Shown piece by piece: positions 58,480 to 64,000 of a stretch of 64,000 bases of DNA. The notes under the pieces were generated by a model. It was not told the DNA's origin. It saw only the letters and a list, made by a program, of their open reading frames with translations, and did no database searches. How positions within the stretch are numbered: the first letter of the stretch is position 1; every line of letters begins with the position of its first letter. Origin of the DNA: Bradyrhizobium sp. RP6 (GTDB taxonomy: Bacteria; Pseudomonadota; Alphaproteobacteria; Rhizobiales; Xanthobacteraceae); assembly GCF_003837805.1 (NCBI RefSeq), contig NZ_RQIT01000001.1:310001-374000 (forward strand), read 5' to 3'. The translations under genes and the position numbers were made by a program.

Positions 58480-58983
58480 ATGATCCCGCGCGTACTTCGC
58501 AACTTCAACAGCTTCGTGAATGGCGTCGGCTATGCCGGTCGCATCAGCGAAGTCGAACTGCCCGAGCTTGCCGTCAAGACCGAAGAGTATCGGGGCGGCG
58601 GCATGGACGGCAATGTCGAATTGGACATGGGCTTGGAGACTCTGACGGCCAAGTTCACCTTCGGCGAATATGCCAACCAGATTCTCGGCCTTTGGGGCAA
58701 CATGGACGGCAACGCCGCCCGTATCCAGCTTCGCGGCGCTCTTCAGCGCGACGGCGAGACTGCGGTCCCGATGACTGTCGATCTGCACGGCGGCTTCAAG
58801 AAGAACACGTTGGGCACCTGGAAAGCGGGCGACCTGACGCAGAACGAAGCCGAGATGTCCATCCGGTATCTGAAGATTCAGATTCAGGACACCGTCGTCG
58901 TCGAGATCGACATCGACAACATGATCCGCATCGTCAACGGCGTGGATCAGCTTGCGTCGATCCGCACTGCGATGGGCATGTAA
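58480..58983 (+). CDS. Major tail tube protein
   Basis: 167 residues, FII of P2: VLRNFNSFVNGVGYAGRISEVELPELAVKTEEYRGGGMDGNVELDMGLETLTAKFTFGEY. It stacks to form the inner tube through which DNA passes. The order sheath-tube-E is as in P2. Confidence 0.95.
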   Translation: MIPRVLRNFNSFVNGVGYAGRISEVELPELAVKTEEYRGGGMDGNVELDMGLETLTAKFTFGEYANQILGLWGNMDGNAARIQLRGALQRDGETAVPMTVDLHGGFKKNTLGTWKAGDLTQNEAEMSIRYLKIQIQDTVVVEIDIDNMIRIVNGVDQLASIRTAMGM

Positions 58984-59049
58984 CCAACCACCACCAACGG
59001 CCGACCTCGCTACGGCGGGTCGGCCACAATTAAGCGGGAGAACTAGACT

Positions 59050-59331
59050 GTGACCGACAAGAAGAAAGACCTTCGCCTGTCCGTGGAAATCACCCTCGAT
59101 TTTCCGTTCGAGGTCGATGGCAAGACCTACAAGTCGCTGACTATGCGTCGGCCGAAGACGAAGGACTCGCTGAAGGCTGCGAAGTTCAAGGGGCATGACG
59201 CCGACAAGGGCATCCTGCTTCTTTCCGATCTCTGCAACGTCTCGCCGGACGTGATCGAAGAGCTTGACGAGATCGACGCCATGAAGTTGGGCGAACAACT
59301 CGATGCTTTTCGTGGGGGTCAGTCGAGCTAA
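59050..59331 (+). CDS. Tail assembly chaperone E
   Basis: 93 residues: VEITLDFPFEVDGKTYKSLTMRRPKTKDSLKAAKFKGHDADKGILLLSDLCNVSPDVIEELDEIDAMKLGEQLDAFRGG, the phage tail assembly (P2 gpE-like) family. GTG start. It ends shortly after a TGGGGGT stretch where ribosomes could shift into the -1 frame to make a longer E-E' product, as known in P2. It helps load the tape measure. Confidence 0.9.
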   Translation: MTDKKKDLRLSVEITLDFPFEVDGKTYKSLTMRRPKTKDSLKAAKFKGHDADKGILLLSDLCNVSPDVIEELDEIDAMKLGEQLDAFRGGQSS

Positions 59332-59489
59332 GCGATCTCCGCAAGGGGATTTTGACGCTCATTCGGCTGACCAAGGGCGGCGTCACGATCAGCGAGGTCG
59401 AGGAAATGTCCCTCGACGACTTCTACGGCTGGCTTGAAGATGCCACGAAGCTTCAGGCCGACATCAACAAGGCGATGAAGGCAAAGTAA
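59314..59489 (+). CDS. E' extension read by -1 frameshift from gene E
   Basis: In the -1 frame relative to E, codons from the GGGGG stretch run open to a TAA at 59487-59489. They encode SVELSDLRKGILTLIRLTKG, then ISEVEEMSLDDFYGWLEDA and a basic helical tail, the pattern of GpE-family C-terminal extensions. No good start codon serves this frame, so it is expected only as E-E' fusion. The candidate slip site is T-GGG-GGT at 59313-59319. Confidence 0.7.
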
Positions 59490-59490
59490 C

Positions 59491-62052
59491 ATGGCGACCG
59501 GCTTCTCCGTTTTCGTCAATATCGGGGGTAAGGTCAGCCCGAGCCTCAACGCCGCAGTCAACGCAGCGAAGACCCAGGTCAATGGCCTGAGTGCTTCGCT
59601 CGCGTCGATGGCTGCGAAAATGAACGCGCCGTTCGCGGCCGTGAACCAACATCTCACCAATACCTCGAAGCGCATGGCCGCGATCCAGCGGCACGGCCGC
59701 AACGCGACGCTCGGTGTCACGACGCCCGGCGCGTGGTTCGGCGCGAACATGATCAAGGATGCCGCCGAGTTCGCCAAGGCAGGCAACATGGTCGAGGCGT
59801 TGGGAGAAGCCACCAAAGAGCAGCGCTTAGAGCTCTCCAAGATGGCGCAGGACTTGGCCGGTCGATTTGACGCCGGTGGTGCCACGGGCATCATGAAATC
59901 TGCGACCGAGCTTCTGAAGGCGGGCTTCACGTTCGAGCAGGCCAAGGGCGCGCTCGAACAGGTCTTGGCCGCGTCCGCTCTTGCGGGCGACATGACGCCC
60001 GCTGATGTCGGCGCGTCGCTCAGCAAGACCATCACGCAATTTCGCATGCCCATGAAGACCTATGAGCAGGCGATGAAGTCTTCGACCATCGTTACGGACC
60101 GCATGGTCTACGCGGCGGTGTCCACGGTCGCGTCCATGAAGGACATCTCGGAGTCGTTCAAGTATGCGGGCGGCGTTGCGGCGACGACCGGCAACTCTCT
60201 CGACTCCGTGACGGCGATGGTCATGGCCTTTGCAAAGGCCGGTGTGCTCGGCTCCGAAGCGGGCGTCGCGCTGCGTTCTGCCATTGTGCGTCTGGTCAAG
60301 ATGCCGAAGGGCGGCATGAAGGCGTTGAGCCGGATCGGCATGAACCTGTCCGACTACACCCAGGCGCGTCCCGTAACGGCCGACACGGTCCTTGAGAACC
60401 TGAAGGCCGATGGCATCGACGCGAGCGGCGTGAAGAGCCAAATCGCCGACGCGATCAAGAACAACAAGGGCGATCATGCCGGGCTGTCGGCCGCGATCAC
60501 CAAGGCGGTTCAGGGGGCGATCGGCAGTTCGTCGGCCGTCGATGCCGACAAGATTTCGGAGTCGGTCAACGATGCCGTCGCGGCTGCCGGGTCGAAGGTG
60601 GACATCACGAAGTTCATGACCGACTTGAAGAAGAAGATGGACGACGGTGTCGCGACCACCGGCGACATCGCGCAGATTCTCGAAGCGCGCCATATCTCGC
60701 GTTACATGGCTTTGCTGAAGGCCGATCTGCCCGCGATGATCAGGGAGGTCGAAGAGAAGTCAGACGGCTATTCGCAGAAGCAATACAAGATCGCCAACCA
60801 AGGATTGCCCGCCGTCCTGCTCAAGCTCGGCGCTGCCTGGGAAAAGTTCCGCAACACTGTCGTCGAGTCGGTCGGCAACGACATCGCGAACGCTTTCACG
60901 AAGCTCGCGGACACGCTGCAAAGCTTGTCGGCCTCGAACCCTGCGCTGTTGAAGACGGGCGTCTACTTCGCGGCTGCGGCGGCGGCTGCCGGTCCGCTGC
61001 TCTTCGTCCTGGGCTCGCTCGGTCGCGTCGCCATGCTCGCCATGCGCGGCCTCAACTTCGCCCTGCTCGGGATGCTCTTGCCCTTCCGCCTGCTCGCCGG
61101 GGTGATCGCTGGCGTCGGGGCTGCCGCTGTAGGCCGCTTGGCGGCGATGGCAGTGGGCTTCCGCATGCTGACGGCTCTCGGGGCAGGGGCGACGCTCTCG
61201 GCCCTGGGCGGCTCTCTGCTCGCCCTGGGGCGGTCGATCCTGCTCTTCCCCCTGACGGCTCTGCGGGCCATCGGCGTCGCCATGTGGGCGCTGGTCGCCA
61301 ACCCTGTCGGCCTGATCATCGCGGCGCTGGTCGTCGCCCTGACGGCCTTGAGCGTGTGGGTCTACAACAATTGGGCGGGCATCAAGGAGTTCTTCGCCGG
61401 GTTCGGCCAAGGCTTCATGGAAGGGCTCGGACCGGCCGGTCCTGCCGTGAAGGCTATCGCCGATGGGCTGGGCTCCGTCTACAACTGGATGACGCAGTTG
61501 CTTGGCCCGCTCGACGCGACCAACGCGAAGTGGCGTGAGTGGGGCCAGACGGTTGGCGGCGTCGCGGCGGCGGGTGTGCGGAACGTGATTTCCGCGATCC
61601 AAAGCCTCATTGGGTTCTTCGGCACCGCCATCGACAAGGCGATGTCGCTGGGCAGCGCGATCAAGGGCATCTTTAGCAGCGGCGGCGGCAAGGCAGCGGC
61701 ACCGGCTGGGGGCGCGGCCCCTGCGCCCATCGCAGGCGCTCGCGCCAAGGGCGGACCCGTGAGCTTCGGCAAGCCGTATTTGGTTGGCGAGCAAGGCCCC
61801 GAGCTTTTCGTGCCCGGCATGTCCGGCCGTATCGAGCCGAACAACCGTCTGCGCAGTCTCACGGCGGACGGCGCTTCGGCCGTTGCGAGTTCGAACGAAA
61901 GCAGCACGACGGTCTCGCGCAGCAACACCGCGCAGATCACCGTCCAAGTAAACGGCGGCAACCCCAACGATGTTCGTCGGGCGGCTGAAGACGCGGTCTA
62001 CGCGGCCTTCGCGCGACTCGAATCCGAGCAGCGCGGACTCTTGAGCGACTGA
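59491..62052 (+). CDS. Tail tape measure protein
   Basis: 853 residues, P2-T type. The N-terminal coiled region (SPSLNAAVNAAKTQVNGLSASLASMAAKMN), TMP domain (NMVEALGEATKEQRLELSKMAQDLA... LASALAGDMTPADVGASLSKTI), then a long hydrophobic middle (~490-620 with several membrane-like helices: YFAAAAAAAGPLLFVLGSLG, LIIAALVVALTALSVWVYN), and a C-terminal RAKGGPVSFGKPYLVGEQGPELFVPGMSGRI. Its length sets tail length; at ~853 residues the tail should be of medium length. Confidence 0.93.
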   Translation: MATGFSVFVNIGGKVSPSLNAAVNAAKTQVNGLSASLASMAAKMNAPFAAVNQHLTNTSKRMAAIQRHGRNATLGVTTPGAWFGANMIKDAAEFAKAGNMVEALGEATKEQRLELSKMAQDLAGRFDAGGATGIMKSATELLKAGFTFEQAKGALEQVLAASALAGDMTPADVGASLSKTITQFRMPMKTYEQAMKSSTIVTDRMVYAAVSTVASMKDISESFKYAGGVAATTGNSLDSVTAMVMAFAKAGVLGSEAGVALRSAIVRLVKMPKGGMKALSRIGMNLSDYTQARPVTADTVLENLKADGIDASGVKSQIADAIKNNKGDHAGLSAAITKAVQGAIGSSSAVDADKISESVNDAVAAAGSKVDITKFMTDLKKKMDDGVATTGDIAQILEARHISRYMALLKADLPAMIREVEEKSDGYSQKQYKIANQGLPAVLLKLGAAWEKFRNTVVESVGNDIANAFTKLADTLQSLSASNPALLKTGVYFAAAAAAAGPLLFVLGSLGRVAMLAMRGLNFALLGMLLPFRLLAGVIAGVGAAAVGRLAAMAVGFRMLTALGAGATLSALGGSLLALGRSILLFPLTALRAIGVAMWALVANPVGLIIAALVVALTALSVWVYNNWAGIKEFFAGFGQGFMEGLGPAGPAVKAIADGLGSVYNWMTQLLGPLDATNAKWREWGQTVGGVAAAGVRNVISAIQSLIGFFGTAIDKAMSLGSAIKGIFSSGGGKAAAPAGGAAPAPIAGARAKGGPVSFGKPYLVGEQGPELFVPGMSGRIEPNNRLRSLTADGASAVASSNESSTTVSRSNTAQITVQVNGGNPNDVRRAAEDAVYAAFARLESEQRGLLSD

Positions 62053-62054
62053 TC

Positions 62055-62441
62055 ATGCAAAGCACCGTTCTTCTCGCGCTCGGCGCGTACCGCTTCTCGA
62101 TCAACAATGCCGCCTACCAGAAGTTCGACCGGACCTCTGCATGGCGCTGGCCGTCCACGGAGCGCATCGGCATGGCCCCGGCTCCGCAGTATGTCGGCCC
62201 CGGCGAGGACACGATCACGCTCGATGGCGTGATCTATCCGCACTATCGCGGCGGGCTGCGGCAGGTCGATCAGATGCGGGCGCAAGCCGGTCTTGGGCAG
62301 CCGCTCCCTCTCGTTACCGGCTTCGGCCGCTATCTCGGGAACTACGTGATCGAGAAGATCAGGGAGGGGCAAGAGACCCTGATGTCGGACGGCGCCCCCC
62401 GTAAGATCGAGTTCACGATTGAACTGAAGGCTTACGTCTGA
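62055..62441 (+). CDS. Tail protein U (P2 gpU family)
   Basis: 128 residues: LLALGAYRFSINNAAYQKFDRTSAWRWPSTERIGMAPAPQYVGPGEDTITLDGVIYPHYRGG... QAGLGQPLPLVTGFGRYLGNYVIEKIREGQ. Standard P2 gpU, a tail-completion protein. It directly follows the tape measure gene and overlaps gpX by one base. Confidence 0.93.
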   Translation: MQSTVLLALGAYRFSINNAAYQKFDRTSAWRWPSTERIGMAPAPQYVGPGEDTITLDGVIYPHYRGGLRQVDQMRAQAGLGQPLPLVTGFGRYLGNYVIEKIREGQETLMSDGAPRKIEFTIELKAYV

Positions 62442-62647
62442 TGGAGCAATACATCACCATCGAAGGCGATACGGTTGACCTGATCGCCTACAACCGCTTC
62501 GGCGTCACGCACGGCGCGACGGAGGCGATCTTGCGCGCGAACCCCGGCCTTGCTGCGGCGGGGACGAAGCTCCCCCAGGGGATGACCATCAACATCCCGG
62601 CCTTCACCGTGAAGAAGGCCAAGACGGCCGCGAGGATTTGGTCGTGA
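62441..62647 (+). CDS. Tail protein X (LysM-like)
   Basis: 68 residues: YITIEGDTVDLIAYNRFGVTHGATEAILRANPGLAAAGTKLPQGMTINIPAF. The 'GDTVD-IA...G....-IL.ANPGLA..G..LP.G..I..P' pattern is typical of gpX/LysM-like proteins that may touch peptidoglycan. Stop overlaps the next GTG. Confidence 0.9.
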   Translation: MEQYITIEGDTVDLIAYNRFGVTHGATEAILRANPGLAAAGTKLPQGMTINIPAFTVKKAKTAARIWS

Positions 62648-63714
62648 CGCCCGCTGCGCGCATCCTGCTCGACGGCCGCGACATCACGGCCAACCTGATC
62701 CCGGCCCCGTTCGGCCTGCCCTTGGAAGGCGGCGGGCATGTCATCCCCGGCGGCGTCCTGGGCGGCGGACCGCTGCTCTCGCTGACCGTTCAGGACAACG
62801 AAGGCAAGAAGTCCGATAGTTGCGAGCTTGAAATCGACAATCGCGAGTACATCCCCGCGCCGGGCAAGGGCTCGAAGCTTCAGGTCTCGCTCGGCTTCGT
62901 CGAGACCGGCGTCAACTACATGGGCACCTTCCTGATCGACTCTTGGACGAAGAAGGGGCGACCGAAGATCATGACCGTGACGGCGAAGGCCGCCGGTCTC
63001 ACGACCGAGATCAAATCGCCGAAGTCGCGCTCCTATCATGAGAAGAGCGTGGACGACATCGTGCAGTATATCGCCGGGCGCAACGGGTTGTCGGCCATCG
63101 TCAACGGCGAGGTCGGCGGGATCAAGATCGACCATATCGATCAGTCGAGCGAGTCCGACCTGAACTTCCTGACGCGCTTGGCGGGCCGCGTGGGCGCGAA
63201 TTTCAAGCTGGCTGACGAGAAGGTCATCTTTAACAAGGCGGGCTCTGGCGTGCTCCCTAGCGGCGGCGCGGCCCCTGTCTTCGTGCTGACCGAAGTCGGC
63301 GTCACCGATTGGGATTGCACCGGCTCGACGCGCGGTGACTACAAGTCGGTCGAGGCCGCGTGGCACAACATCAAGAAGGGCGAGCGCGAGTGGGTGAAGG
63401 AAGGCGGCGGGTCGCCGGTCTTTCGCAGCCGCAAGCTCTTCAAGACGAAGGAAGAGGCGGAGGCGCAGGCCAAGGCCACGAAGGGCGCGCTCGCTCGCGG
63501 CAAGAAGGTCTTCGCCGCCAACTTCCTGGGTCGCACTGAGATGTTCGCCGGTGCGGGCATCACGGCCATCGGCTTCGATCCCGACTGCGACGGCAGCTAC
63601 ACGATCAAGTCGGCGACGCATCGCCTGAACGATCAGGGCCTCACGACGCGCATCTCTTGCGAGACTTCGGGCGAGGGAAGCGATGATTTTTGGGGCGGCG
63701 GCGGCGGGGAGTAG
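62644..63714 (+). CDS. Baseplate hub protein D (late control D family)
   Basis: 356 residues: ILLDGRDITANLIPAPFGLPLEGGG, then LLSLTVQDNEGKKSDSCELEIDNREYIPAPGKGSKLQVSLGF, SKSRSYHEKSVDDIVQYIAGRNGLSAIVNGEVGGIKIDHIDQSSESDLNFLTRLAGRVGANFKLADEKVIF. This is P2 gpD/gp27-like, forming the hub where the spike is mounted. The GTG at 62644 overlaps gpX's stop (GTGA). Confidence 0.93.
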   Translation: MTPAARILLDGRDITANLIPAPFGLPLEGGGHVIPGGVLGGGPLLSLTVQDNEGKKSDSCELEIDNREYIPAPGKGSKLQVSLGFVETGVNYMGTFLIDSWTKKGRPKIMTVTAKAAGLTTEIKSPKSRSYHEKSVDDIVQYIAGRNGLSAIVNGEVGGIKIDHIDQSSESDLNFLTRLAGRVGANFKLADEKVIFNKAGSGVLPSGGAAPVFVLTEVGVTDWDCTGSTRGDYKSVEAAWHNIKKGEREWVKEGGGSPVFRSRKLFKTKEEAEAQAKATKGALARGKKVFAANFLGRTEMFAGAGITAIGFDPDCDGSYTIKSATHRLNDQGLTTRISCETSGEGSDDFWGGGGGE

Positions 63715-63782
63715 GGCTACCCGAACGGCCCTGCGCGGAATGCAACGATTGGCAATGATGTCTTCAGCAAACGGAGACATCC

Positions 63783-64000
63783 ATGTCGATCACGATCAAG
63801 AATGGAATGGGCTTTCGAAACGGCGTGGCGATGCCGTTCAAGAAGAGCCCGAACCACGGCGGCGCGCTGAAGCCGCGCTTCATCGTCATCCACGACACTG
63901 CCTCGGGCCTCAAGGACGACGGCGACATTTCGTGGCTGACCAATCCGGCGGCGAAGGTCTCGGCGCATGTCGTCGTGAGCCGTCAGGGCAAGATCACCCA
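63783..64000 (+). CDS. Endolysin, N-acetylmuramoyl-L-alanine amidase type (3' end outside)
   Basis: Only the first 72 codons are in the window: ITIKNGMGFRNGVAMPFKKSPNHGGALKPRFIVIHDTAS, then WLTNPAAKVSAHVVVSRQGKIT. The FIVIHDTAS and SAHVVVSRQGKI segments hold the zinc-binding histidines of amidase_2. It would cleave peptidoglycan for lysis. No holin gene is seen yet; it should lie to the right. Confidence 0.85.
   Translation, partial: MSITIKNGMGFRNGVAMPFKKSPNHGGALKPRFIVIHDTASGLKDDGDISWLTNPAAKVSAHVVVSRQGKIT

Noticed and set aside
56737..59298. 853-codon open frame on the minus strand
   Set aside because: It covers sheath, tube and chaperone genes in antisense; composition is that of a shadow frame.

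Overview
The window is high-GC alphaproteobacterial DNA, most likely from Bradyrhizobium. This is inferred from the host gene content (PccA-type carboxylase, PEP-mutase-type oxaloacetate decarboxylase, [15 protein letters not shown] hybrid kinases, LipB, a solitary FliN/SpoA protein). It is also supported by two rhizobial type III secretion effector-like genes, each behind a tts-box-like promoter element. No species can be fixed from the sequence alone.

Layout. (1) 1-10545 is ordinary chromosome: a cut-off PAS protein, a zinc metallopeptidase, a propionyl-CoA carboxylase-type biotin subunit, oxaloacetate decarboxylase plus acylphosphatase, a hybrid histidine kinase, a divergent LysR/tautomerase pair, a DnaB-like ATPase, lipB and a FliN-like protein. 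(2) 10546-10630 is tRNA-Leu(GAG), the left border of a large prophage that runs past the right edge; attR is not in the window. (3) 10770-16471 holds the integrase and a leftward lysogeny cluster (CI-like repressor, a DUF7768-like protein, a phage-encoded sliding clamp, small proteins), plus a divergent PhoB-type winged-helix regulator. (4) 16484-25050 is the rightward replication/recombination module: Sak4-like annealing ATPase, DUF669 ssDNA-binding protein, PD-(D/E)XK exonuclease, GcrA-tail-like mini-protein, MT-A70 methyltransferase, RadD-like helicase and primase-polymerase/helicase. (5) 25167-28901 is a leftward accessory cluster with a frameshifted transglycosylase, an HNH nuclease and a membrane-anchored MazG-like protein. 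(6) 28902-33300 has an AT-rich control region, an unrecognised gene, a 770-base gene-free stretch with two copies of a structured element, a DUF2971 gene and a VRR-NUC nuclease. (7) 32537-37926 is a diverged tandem duplication carrying the two effector-like genes. (8) 38328-64000 is the late region: dNMP kinase, a lambda-type head module (Nu1, A, W, B, C/Nu3, D, E, FII) joined to a P2-type contractile-tail module (V, W, J, I, fibres, sheath, tube, E/E', T, U, X, D), then the start of an amidase endolysin.

How it works together. The prophage encodes a temperate myophage with a lambda-like head and a P2-like tail. A heptamer, GACGGAT, recurs in the control regions of the early, lysogeny and accessory transcripts. 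Its copies are spaced about 10, 11, 20 or 21 bases apart, so they lie on one face of the helix. This is the spacing expected for tandem binding by a PhoB-type winged-helix protein, and the phage encodes one at 16100-16471. The element also carries probable plant-interaction effector genes controlled by the host type III regulator. These would be symbiotic cargo of the kind usually found in symbiosis islands rather than in a phage.
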